NCBI GenBank assembly: GCA_032622095.1
Contig: CP136063.1
Coordinates: 181,513,956 to 181,577,955 of the forward strand
From: Siphonodentalium dalli
Lineage: Eukaryota > Mollusca > Scaphopoda > Gadilida > Siphonodentaliidae
DNA: 64,000 bases
Direction of reading: 5' to 3'
The notes beneath the pieces were generated by a model, which did not search any database, was not told where the DNA came from, and was given only the letters and a program-made list of their open reading frames with translations. Made by a program: the position numbers and the translations under genes. This document shows positions 55,212-64,000 of this stretch, one piece after another. Positions within the stretch are counted from its first letter, which is position 1. Every line of letters starts with the position of its first letter.

Positions 55212-55593
55212 TTAATAGGACAATAATAATGTTAACAACTTTTCTAAACTACCAAAACAGTTATAAGTAACACATTGTTCAAAATTCCAACACAGTCTCC
55301 CTATAACAACACGCAGTGAGTGCGTGCACTCAATAGGCTTGAAGTGATGTAGGCTTTTCCGATGTTCATCAACCAATGTTTCCATGACAATGGCACCACT
55401 TTCAAAGTTTACAGCAGGGCGGAACACGAAGCTGACATCTTCTAATTTCATATGATCTATAATTTTTTTGTGTGTAAAAAAAAAAATTAAACTCGAAAAA
55501 TAAGCCCCGTTGGGGCCAAGACCGCTCCTCTATAACTGAAGCGACGGCTTCGGTTATTGGTTTATGAACATCGGATACGTTCATGTAAACCAT
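55212..55593 (-). other. unrecognised minus-strand coding-like fragments
   Basis: Two frames: 55402-55593 (MVYMNVSDVHKPITEAVASV...) and 55212-55451 (EDVSFVFRPAVNFESGAIVM...). A T-rich tract and ATTATAG at about 55465 could be an acceptor for the second. They look more protein-like than most frames here and sit in less repetitive DNA, but I recognise no family. Could be exons of an unknown gene, a worn retrocopy, or chance. Confidence 0.25.
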
Positions 55594-55758
55594 ATGGTGA
55601 AATGTACCGATTATACGGGCGCTAATTGTGTGAATGTAGAGGGTGTGTGATTATTTATATGGTAGAGGCCATGGCCGGTTCTCATGGATGGATCAGTCCA
55701 AAGTGGTCCGGTGCAGTTTTAATATATGAATAAATTGTTCAGCAAATAATGCAACATA

Positions 55759-55887
55759 CAGTAATGCCCTAAATAATCAACTCCTTAACCACAGAAGAAT
55801 TATGGGTAAGTTTTCAGGATTTAGTCGGAAATATGGCTTATTGCCAATCATCGGAAAGCTCTCGGTCGATTATTTAGAGCATTACTG
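55759..55887. mobile_element. Family F MITE, copy 16 (right arm mostly deleted)
   Basis: Full left arm, then from GGAAAGCTCTCGG directly to TCGATTATTTAGAGCATTACTG. Confidence 0.85.
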
Positions 55888-56929
55888 TAACATGTTAAAA
55901 TCAAGCCCACAGCATTTAAATTAGGTTCGTTAATAATGTGTGTAGAGTATACTATCCTGTTACATATAATTGTCACCCTGCAATAGTTCCCAGTCTATAT
56001 GTAATTTAAATAGACTATAATTAGAACAGTTTTACCCCTCAAGTGCAATATTGTTGAATAATGAGATTATCTTCAAATGCAGTCGAAATAGCTACATACT
56101 CCTTATGTAATATAGATATTGTTGTGTTTTAATGAGTAATATGTCTTTTTCCACAAGTTTGCAGATATCCCAACAACAACATACAACTTTTATCGACATC
56201 AACAGCATGTGTCTAATTTATTACGTATCTTAAATTAATACTGGTACTGCTGTACTATACTGGCAGTCACAGTATATTTGTCATTATGCGCATGTGATTA
56301 TTTTGAGGTTGACCATCATGCAGATGACAGACATTTTGTTCACTTTATTCAGCACATCTAGCTGCAAATTTGTTAACTACAATAACAGAACAATACTGAT
56401 CAATCAACAATGTCTGCAAATAAGATATAGTCACAATGTTTCGTTCCGATACCTACATGTATCTAAGGGCGAAAGTGAAACGGACTGAAAAGTACTGGAC
56501 CAGGCGGATTGGACCGGTCCAAGGTCTGGTCCAGGGGTGGACCACTGACAGTACGAGTCCAGGCCCGTCTAGTCCGTATTCCTAAATCTGACATTGCAGG
56601 AGGCCAATTGGCAAATGGCCAGATTTTTGGCCAAAACAGTTTCAAGCCTAAAGTCAGCAACCACCTCTCTTTTGCCCATGTATGTTTGTATAACAACATA
56701 TGTCACACATACTTATCAAAACAATGATGATAACCACATCATTTCTTAATCAATTGACAATTTGCTGAGTTATCTGGTTTCAACACGGCAGGTCAATGAA
56801 TGTTTATTAAACTCAAATACGATACCTGCCGTCAATGTTCTCATCTAAAAATTTATCATTTGTTTTGTTTTTGGGCGTCATCCTATTATTATTTTTATTT
56901 TCTTGTTTAGTGTCGGTTTTCATTTGCTT
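55888..56929. other. no feature recognised
   Basis: Includes a GGACC-rich patch at 56500-56545; no gene. Confidence 0.4.
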
Positions 56930-57065
56930 AACAATATTTACCATGACCTTGTAAGCCAATGCATTCTCTTATATATGAGAGGCTCCCTATGGGAGAATCA
57001 CATATATAAGTGAATGCACTTGCACAGGATCTGTAATGCTGCACCAGTGCAGCTCCCATTATTGC
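56930..57065. mobile_element. Family E fragment (one hairpin)
   Basis: ACCTTGTAAGCCAATGCATT hairpin with TCCCTATGGGAG loop, then GCTGCACCAGTGCAGCTCCC; terminal TTAA lost. Confidence 0.75.
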
Positions 57066-57228
57066 ATTATAGGTGTATTTTAGCTCAATGCAGAGCTCTT
57101 TGTCGCCCATTGCATTATCAACCCATCCTCACAATATCTATGGGTGACTGGTTGTTTTCTGTGCCATTTTAATCAATTGACAGGCAATAAGTGTAAACTG
57201 AATAGATGCGTTATGACTGTAAACTGAC

Positions 57229-57679
57229 TTTAAAGGTACTCAATCCGATCAGGTAAAAAATATTTTATTCGAGTCGAGGAACCCAGTGGAACTTAACAGC
57301 TCTGGAACCCACCCATCAAAGCTCAGAGTGATCAGATATCAATTTTTGAATTTGTTATTCTCGAGATGTGTAATAATATGTGGCCAGGAAACACGTGGTC
57401 AAACGGAGGGTCTCGGACAAAATTGTGGATGGCGATGGATAACTATAAAATCAAGTGGTAACAGTCAAATTTTGTGATACTTTAGTGATAATATGGCCAT
57501 ATTTTGTTGAACAAAATGTTGATAAATAACAAGTTTTGAGAAATTTGATACCATAGTTTGACAGTGGTTAGCATTATTTTGTTGCAATAAATTGATAAGT
57601 AAAGCGTATTTTGAAGAAATGTTGTTGTTGTTGTATCTTGATGGTATGGGGACCGTCTGATCGGATTGAGTACCTTTAA
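57229..57679. mobile_element. Family N TTAA MITE
   Basis: TTAAAGGTACTCAATCCGAT ... ATCGGATTGAGTACCTTTAA, 451 bp. Long clean inverted ends; single copy in the window. Confidence 0.88.
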
Positions 57680-57967
57680 ATTTAAATGCGCATTTCGAGG
57701 TATAAAATAGTAGATATAAATCGAGGACACCTGCCCAGAATAGCTTCTATCAATTAATATTTATTTTATTTAAAAAATTTCTGATATAATACAAACCTAT
57801 CGGGATGGCAAATTGGGCTATTATTAGAACAGGCGACCTGCAGAAACATTCGGAATGTAGCAAGAGGGAGAACTCTATCTTATTAGCACCTTCTAATAAG
57901 GTAAAATGCTTGACTGCTTCAGATTTAAACCACTTTATTATGTCTTTGTTGACAAATAATATACCTT

Positions 57968-58065
57968 AAGCCTGAAATTATGGTGCTCAACATTTGCAGA
58001 ATGAGGTCTCCAGAAGGTGAATTTTGTGACCCTACCCCGCACAGCCCTTGGGGTGGAGTAGCAAG
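57968..58065. mobile_element. Family G left-end fragment
   Basis: AACATTTGCAGAATGAGGTC through GTGACCCTACCCCGCACAGC; then broken. Confidence 0.65.
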
Positions 58066-59436
58066 AAGTATTTCCCACCCCCCCTTTTTGTCTTTTGAAC
58101 AGCAAGGAGGACTATTGACAGAGGCTGTATGCTCGCTGTTCAGAAGACACCATCGAGGGATAATAAATGAAGCTCACACTATTCCACCCCAAAGCCATCA
58201 ATAGGTGTTTTATTATACATGTATATGGCACCTTATTCTCGACTCGTCAGCAGGTGGGTAATAGTTTGAAGACTAATAGTCCAGGTGATGGTTTGCTTGC
58301 TGGGCAATGGTCAAAACTCTTCGCCCAATCAAAAGACAGTATTACCCTCTATGAACTCTATGTACAAAATAACAATAAATTAATTCTGGCTGACCATCAC
58401 CATATATGAGAAAATGATGCCCATCAGGTGCAAAAATAATCTACAAAATCATAGGTGATATCCAACACTTTTGAGCAAATTTTCCTCAATCCAGAGAAAG
58501 TGAATCTGCAATGGTCGTTAATTCCGCATAACTGAAGGATTACATCAATTTAATTCAGGGTTTTCTTAGGTGGTCAAAATCATTCAAGAAAATTTTATTT
58601 CAGCTATTGCTCAATTTTCATTCCGACAACCAAAAAAAACCAATGATTTTCAAGTCGAAAACGGGCACAACTCCATGAGAAATGAAAACATTAGTGAACA
58701 AAATGCCATACCATGACCAAATGTGACCTCGATCTTTGCCGCTTCAAATATGAACTACTAAACTAATTCCATTAATGTACCTGTGCTGATGTTCTAAAAT
58801 CTTCATTTTGAAAATTAGAATTACAAAAAGTTTTTTTGTCATCCATATATTTGTTGCACATTAGCAATATATGGGTACCAATATACCTAAATTTAAATTC
58901 TCTACATTTGAAACTGTGGGAGGAGTTGGTGACACAACGAAGGTACTCAAAAACGGTCAAAATTTTTCTAAAGTAAAAAAAGAGCAATAACTCAGTAAGA
59001 ATTTTTTTTCGTCATCCATATAACATGATCATGATGTTGCACATCAGCAATATACATGTATGTCATCAAAGCCATAAGCTTTTCTGTTTACATTTTTCAT
59101 TCATGACCCTTTTTTTTCCACTGGGACAACTCACTTTTTATTTACTGCTTTTAAACCATTATAGATGTATGCTCTTTTCCAGTTGGAAAGTTGAAAGAGA
59201 AACAACATTTTTGATTTATACAGTAATTTATTGGAAACAAAAACGGTAACAATACTCAATGGTATCACAAGAAAACAAGCATATTTATACCTAGTTTGTA
59301 AAACCAACGATCATAAGAGAGCTAACACTCAGAACTAAATAGCAAAGAGTATTTCCCATTTGTGTTACCCTGGTGACAAAAATATCTCAATGGAACTGCT
59401 TAATATAACATGCCTTACTGAGGAGAAAATCACTAG
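58066..59436. other. mostly unassigned
   Basis: A diverged pair, TTGTCATCCATATATTTGTTGCACATTAGC-like at about 58837 and again near 59012, suggests a ~175-bp tandem duplication. No gene. Confidence 0.45.
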
Positions 59437-59541
59437 AAATACGTCTATCGTCTGCTGATTTTTTCTGAACACCCCTCCAGATGAATAATAGTATACTTTT
59501 ATAACTGAGTAGGAGAATCCATTAATTTTTGAAAGGGTTAA
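59437..59541. mobile_element. Family H, right-end fragment
   Basis: TTTCTGAACACCCCTCCAGA ... TTTTTGAAAGGGTTAA. Confidence 0.7.
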
Positions 59542-59610
59542 GCTGTCAGCTTGATTATGATCGTCAGATTTACTTATTTATACCACGATCCTCTGTGAAC
59601 ACATTTGGGA

Positions 59611-59877
59611 CATCCCTTCCATGACTGGAGCTTTCTGAAATTTTGCGAAAACCCAGTGCCAATGCATTCTCTTATATATGTGAGTCTTCCATTGGGAGCC
59701 TCTCATATATAAGAGAATGCATTGGCCTATCAATATTTATCTTGACCTTGAAAGCCAGTGCATTCTCTTATATATGTGAGCCTCCCTCTGGGAGACTCGC
59801 ATGCATATATTAGAGAATGCACTGGCACAGGATCTTTAATGCTGCACCAGCACAGCTCCTGTCATGAAAAGGGTTAA
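59611..59877. mobile_element. Family E TTAA MITE
   Basis: Left end worn to CATCCCTTCCATGACTGGAG; twin hairpins; right end CATGAAAAGGGTTAA. Confidence 0.85.
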
Positions 59878-60055
59878 GATCATTAATGATTTGTAGTAGC
59901 CAAGATGGATGTGAAGTATTTAGTAGCTCATCATTGCCAGAGATTCTCAAAATTTCCAAGTTAAAATTTGGGTACATGTGTAAGACAATTTATTTTAAAG
60001 TGCTACAACCAGAACCAATATAACACAATCTGTTATCAATATTTATCTATTATAA

Positions 60056-60180
60056 ATGTGCCAGTGCATTCTCTTAATTATGTGAGGCTCCCTATGGGAG
60101 ACTCGCATATATAAGATAATGCACTGGCAAAGGATCTTTAATGCTGCACTAGTGCGGCTCTCATCATGAAGGGGTTTAAC
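60056..60180. mobile_element. Family E fragment (one hairpin)
   Basis: GCCAGTGCATTCTCTTAATT hairpin and CATCATGAAGGGGTTTAA end. Confidence 0.75.
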
Positions 60181-60566
60181 TCACCAACTCATGGGTATGT
60201 GAAAATAATACTACACAAATTTAAATACGAGTGTGGTAATTAGAAGGTTAATTTAGACAGTATTTCAAATCTGTTCACATTTAACAAGGTATAAATGTAA
60301 AAGAGGTAGGGAAGTTTTGAACAAAAGACTCTATCAGCGACTAAATGGACCTAATTCAGAGAATCTCAATATTCAAAACAACATGTAGCATGTTTTCATC
60401 ATATCACTTTCTTGTAAATATAAATAAGAACACATAGGACATGTAAATAAATGATAACACAATAAATGCAAGATCCAAGACAATAGCCAGGTTCAACCAA
60501 ATGTACATGTAACTTGTATTGCCACTGCCAATGAAATTCACCTATCTCACATGACCATTTCACCTA
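60181..60566. other. no feature recognised
   Basis: No repeat or gene seen. Confidence 0.4.
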
Positions 60567-60762
60567 CAGTAATGCCCTTAACCACAGCAGAATTATGGGT
60601 AACTTTTCAGGATTTAGTTGGAAATATGGCTTGTTGCCACATCGTAAAGCTCTCAGTGAGAGCTTTCTGATGAATGGCAACAAGCCATATTTCCAACTAA
60701 ATCCTGAAAAATTACCCATAATTCTGCTGTGGTTAAGAAGTCGATTATTTAGGGAATTACTG
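60567..60762. mobile_element. Family F palindromic MITE, copy 17
   Basis: CAGTAATGCCCTTAACCACA (small deletion) to GGGAATTACTG. Confidence 0.85.
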
Positions 60763-61014
60763 AACAGGTACATGGTCAAACCATTTAGAAGTTTTGTGTC
60801 AAACGTGCAGTGTTACGAAATGTGTAGCAAAGAGGAGTAATCAGGTCAAAGGTCAATCAGCAAATCTGTGCTCCATGAACGTTTGCTAAATTCTGCACCA
60901 ATGATGACCCAGCCATTACTTTTCTCCAAAAGGGTTTTTGTCAACAACTTCCTTCTGGAACCTAAATTACTTTTTTTTCTTGCAGCAGTTATTCCCGGCA
61001 TCGTAAAGTCTCAC

Positions 61015-61072
61015 TGTGGACAGCTTGTCTTTATCATCGGATTATTGTTTATAAGTTCTGCTACAAGTTGAG
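61015..61072 (-). CDS. candidate internal exon, unknown gene
   Basis: Minus strand: AG before 61072, 58 bases reading QLVAELINNNPMIKTSCP, then GTGAGA, a good donor. Phase fits the exon candidate at 61216-61443. The acceptor lacks a clear pyrimidine tract, and a competing plus-strand acceptor (TTTTTTTTCTTGCAG) overlaps the region at 60970-60985. Confidence 0.22.
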
Positions 61073-61215
61073 CTGATATCTCAAAACGTGTAGCTTTGGC
61101 ACCGTGAAATCACATGACTTTTCCCTGCTAATACCATAGGCCCATAGCAATACCATTAGTAACACAAGTTACACGTATGCGTGGCTGATCCTGGCTTTAA
61201 GTGGTCATGAGTAAC

Positions 61216-61443
61216 TTTGGTATCTCTTAAGATATGTCAGAAGTCTATCGTGTAGTTGTCGCACAAATGTAACGTCATTATGCGATATTGGAAACTTTTC
61301 TATAGAAACTCGCAAGCTGTGGGCTTGTAAAACAGACTTCTCTGTCTGGAGCTGATAGCTGAAAACCATATCTGATATACTTGATGTCATATCTGTACAT
61401 ATATATGTACCCGTTTCACATAAATTGGTCCAGGTTTCAGAGA
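61216..61443 (-). CDS. candidate internal exon, unknown gene
   Basis: Minus strand: T-rich tract and CCCTTATAG, then 228 bases open in one frame (SETWTNLCETGTYICTDMTS ... SIEKFPISHNDVTFVRQLH ...), ending CCAAA before GTTACT, a weak donor. It begins and ends in phase 1, so its removal would keep frame. The composition is protein-like and the DNA is single-copy-looking. It lies about 1.5 kb downstream of the IDH3A stop on the same strand. I do not recognise the family. Confidence 0.3.
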
Positions 61444-61828
61444 CTATAAGGGACAAACACACCAAAAAAAAAACATTTACAAGTATTTATACATCAGAGC
61501 CACATAGTATGTTGCTTTAATTATACCTTGTTGTTTGGTATGATGAGGTTTTAAGAACAGCATAGCAATAGTCAAGTCTAAAAGTATTGTCAAGCCTACA
61601 GCACAGTGCGCAAGTAGGTCAGTCAGCAGTAGTCAGTTGTTTACATTTAAAGCATTTTGATTGATGACGGAAATCATTATGTTATGAATTAAAGTTGCAC
61701 TAATCAATCATAATAAATTGTTTTTATCATATGACTCTACTGTGGGTCTCTGTGTATAAATAAACCAACATGCGATTAATTAGAGCATTAATGTTTGGTT
61801 ATATTAAATAAGAAACGACTGTTGGACA
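61444..61828. other. no feature recognised
   Basis: Unassigned single-copy-looking sequence. Confidence 0.4.
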
Positions 61829-62353
61829 AACAGATCAGGCACACCGTGAATTCAACTATTATAGTTATACTGAACTATTATATTTGAAGATGACAGTGCC
61901 TAATCTACAATTTCCCTGTGTTTGCTGAAATTTGGTGTCGCACATCCTAGTGCACAGCCAAATTTCACTGTTAACGCTATTGCAGCAAATGAACAAATAA
62001 AATTTGTTTTGCAGCCGTTTTCGCCAGCTTATTTTATTTAATAATGAAACAAATATTCCTTTCTAAACGACATTAACATGATGACACAATCACCCCTTCA
62101 TAACAATATTTAGACGAATTGAATGTTAATAAACTCCCTTATCATGTGCCATCATGATTAATCATTCGATTCGTGTGGATCGACACATTTTATTTTGTCA
62201 CAAAAACAGACATGGTACGGAATTAGTGTGACATTGATTTTTAATAATTTTTGTGAAATATGATTTTGGATATCCATCTTTTATCAAATTCACAGAACGG
62301 TAATATATATATTGAACTATAATAGTTGGATTCAGGATGTGGCTGACCTGTTC
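61829..62353. mobile_element. inverted-repeat element in the IDH3A downstream region
   Basis: AATTCAACTATTATAGTT (61850) and AACTATAATAGTTGGATT (62315) are the cores of ~37-bp imperfect terminal repeats. No ORF; class undetermined. Confidence 0.55.
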
Positions 62354-62994
62354 AATGAATTGATAATAAATGCAATATCTGAAAGGAACATAGACATTCT
62401 CACTAGAAAAGGTGGGAATGGGATCACTGTTTCTAAATGTGTTTAATAGTTATGTAAAAGATTATGAAGTGGTTGTACTGTTCACCACAAAATGTATGAA
62501 ATCCTTAATTCATTAGCAGGTAACACAATGTAGGCAAATCTGTGATCATTTATATTGATATACGTTACCGGCTCGACCTATTTCTGTTTTTGTGGTTCCC
62601 ATTCGAGCACATTTCCAATTATTGTCACTTTTGTCTAACTATAAATTGATCAGTTATGTGTGTGGGTACATTTATGTTTGGGTTTTAGTTTTTTCAATGT
62701 TTCCATATATTTGGTTTTAAAATTGGTGAAAATTTCTAAAAAAAATGGCCAAACAAATTCAGAAATGGCCAAAAAATTGGCCAAAAGAATTTTCTTGCCA
62801 GCGTGGACGCCATCTATAAACATACTAGTATTGTAGATTGATGAGTATGTGCCGTTATGAAACACAATGTCAAATTATTTTTCATACTACGTTTAATAGT
62901 TATAAATACTGTATTTTTCCCAGTGATTTCAAAAAAATGAGAAGACTATGTCCCTTCAAACTTTTGTGGATTGATTCATGGCGAGTAATATTCT
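62354..62994. other. unassigned; includes probable IDH3A 3' UTR
   Basis: The part next to 62994 should be 3' untranslated sequence of the minus-strand IDH3A gene. No AATAAA is seen close by on that strand; one lies near 62190. Confidence 0.4.
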
Positions 62995-63078
62995 TCACTC
63001 CATGTCCTTCACTTTGTCACAAATTTCATTGGTGAATTTAGAGCATGTTCCATTGCCTCCAAGATCAGCAGTCAACAC
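62995..63078 (-). CDS. IDH3A: NAD-isocitrate dehydrogenase subunit alpha, last coding exon
   Basis: Minus strand: TTTTATAG precedes 27 codons and a TGA. The product starts VLTADLGGNGTCSKFT and ends NEICDKVKDME. This matches the C-terminus of mitochondrial IDH3 alpha (human: LTKDLGGN, CS-FT-EIC, VKDLD). IDH3A is the catalytic subunit of the matrix enzyme that converts isocitrate to 2-oxoglutarate in the citric-acid cycle, working with beta and gamma subunits. The exon is only 84 bp, begins in phase 0, and its upstream exons must lie beyond the right edge of the window, since 63079-64000 is mostly MITE. No defect is seen. Paralogues (beta, gamma) differ at this end, so alpha is preferred. Confidence 0.85.
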   Translation of the reverse strand: MLTADLGGNGTCSKFTNEICDKVKDME

Positions 63079-63142
63079 CTATAAAATATTAAATGTGAAC
63101 ATGAAATAGGATAGAAGATCTTTATTATATTTTCATCAACAT

Positions 63143-63384
63143 TTAAACCTTTCATGACGGGAGCTGTGCTGGTGCACCATTAAAGATCATGAGCCAGTGC
63201 ATTCTCTCTAGCATATATAGGAGAATGCACTGGCTTCCAAGGCCAAGGTAAATATTGTTAGGTCAATGTATTCTCTTATAAATATATATGTGAAGCTCCC
63301 TATGTGAGACTCGCATATATAAGAGAATGCATTGGCACAGGATTTTCACAAAATTTCAGGAATCTCCAGCCATGGAAGGGTTAA
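63143..63384. mobile_element. Family E TTAA MITE in an IDH3A intron
   Basis: TTAAACCTTTCATGACGGGA ... CCATGGAAGGGTTAA with two hairpins, 65 bp upstream of the last exon in gene direction. Confidence 0.83.
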
Positions 63385-63406
63385 CCACCTCGCTACGGGG
63401 ACATCC

Positions 63407-63673
63407 TTAACCCTTTCTATACTAAATATTCATTGACGAGTAATTCCCTTAGAAAATGTTCAGATAATAAGTTCAACAAACAACCATAGTGGGCCTTATT
63501 ATATGAACATTTCCCACCAGTGAATACGAATCCTTCTGCACTTTTAATTTTTTTTTCGTATGTCTGTCTTCTGCTTATTTTTTTATGAAAACCCCTTCAA
63601 ATGAATAATAGACTATTCCAATGTATTCATTTATAACTGAATGGGAGAATCCATTTTGTGTATAAAGGGTTAA
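63407..63673. mobile_element. Family H TTAA MITE, complete, in an IDH3A intron
   Basis: TTAACCCTTTCTATACTAAA ... GTGTATAAAGGGTTAA, 267 bp; the best full-length H copy in the window, with both end dyads. Confidence 0.88.
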
Positions 63674-64000
63674 AATATAAATCATATCCCCACTCCCAGA
63701 AGCCTTAACATTTTATTACAGTGTCAATATGTTATTACCATCTCTTTGTGTTGTTGGGTATCCTTGCACGTTATGCTAACAGAAAAGGTTGGTCAAGTTA
63801 TAACTTCGGGAAAGTGGTAGGCCTATCGACGTGTTACATTGTGGATTGGGCATGAACAAAATGGTGTAGAAAATATAATAAGCATAACATTTATTTGTTC
63901 TGAGTAGTGCACGTTGTTTCTCCTCGAGTGAGATGTGAGGATTATATTATCTCGCTAGTGCCTCATGGAAACAATCCTCCACATCTCACTTAACCCTTTA
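63674..64000. other. unassigned; ends in a hairpin and a partial TTAA element
   Basis: AGTGAGATGTGAGGATT (63924) pairs with AATCCTCCACATCTCACT (63972). TTAACCCTTTA at the window edge looks like the start of another TTAA element. Confidence 0.45.

Noticed and set aside
60868-61071. Plus-strand last exon after TTTTTTTTCTTGCAG at 60985
   Set aside because: The acceptor is good, but the ~28-residue hydrophobic end has no partner exon here; kept only as a competitor to the minus-strand exon candidate.

Overview
This is nuclear DNA of an animal. It is AT-rich, with spliced genes, a few short conserved exons and very dense DNA-transposon debris. The recognisable host genes are a TNFAIP8/TIPE-family terminal exon (+ strand, 48.9 kb) and the last coding exon of mitochondrial NAD-isocitrate dehydrogenase subunit alpha (IDH3A, - strand, 63.0 kb). 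Both are metazoan. The repeat style (long tandem arrays, tRNA-derived SINEs, many TTAA MITEs) suggests a marine invertebrate, perhaps a lophotrochozoan, but the phylum cannot be fixed from this window. A run of exactly 100 N marks a scaffold gap at 49.6 kb.

Layout. 0-4.7 kb: a tandem array of ~163-bp units and its diverged continuation, flanked by a ~175-bp direct repeat. 4.7-26 kb: nested MITEs, two SINE-type elements, a two-block 122-bp repeat and a 43-copy, 38-bp minisatellite (21.8-23.5 kb). 26.3-35.3 kb: a large fold-back element (two ~1.3-kb inverted arms around a GT-rich spacer) whose left arm is split by a 4.68-kb piggyBac element with an intact 651-residue transposase; the right arm keeps the empty target site. 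36.0-38.7 kb: a 2.7-kb non-autonomous TTAA element with further insertions. 39-48 kb: SINE, LINE remnant, MITEs and degenerate tandem repeats. 48.0-49.4 kb: a TTAA MITE, then the TNFAIP8-like exon. 50-64 kb: more MITEs, including a hAT MITE with an 8-bp target duplication and a paralogous empty site; then the IDH3A exon.

MITE families, named here by letter: A, B, D, E, H, J, L and N have TTAA at their ends (piggyBac-type target); F (CAGTAATGCCC...) is a full-length palindrome flanked by TA (Tc1/mariner-type); G is a paired hairpin built on a GAGGTCCCCAGAGGGTGAAT motif; K is an inverted repeat flanked by TA. Nesting gives a relative order: H is host to A, B and D; E and K are hosts to F and hAT. 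In several unrelated TTAA families, and in the autonomous piggyBac, a dyad is centred 24.5 bp from the TTAA, which suggests a shared transposase-recognition layout. The host exons read as ordinary genes in introns and intergenic DNA filled by these elements; no operon-like organisation is present.
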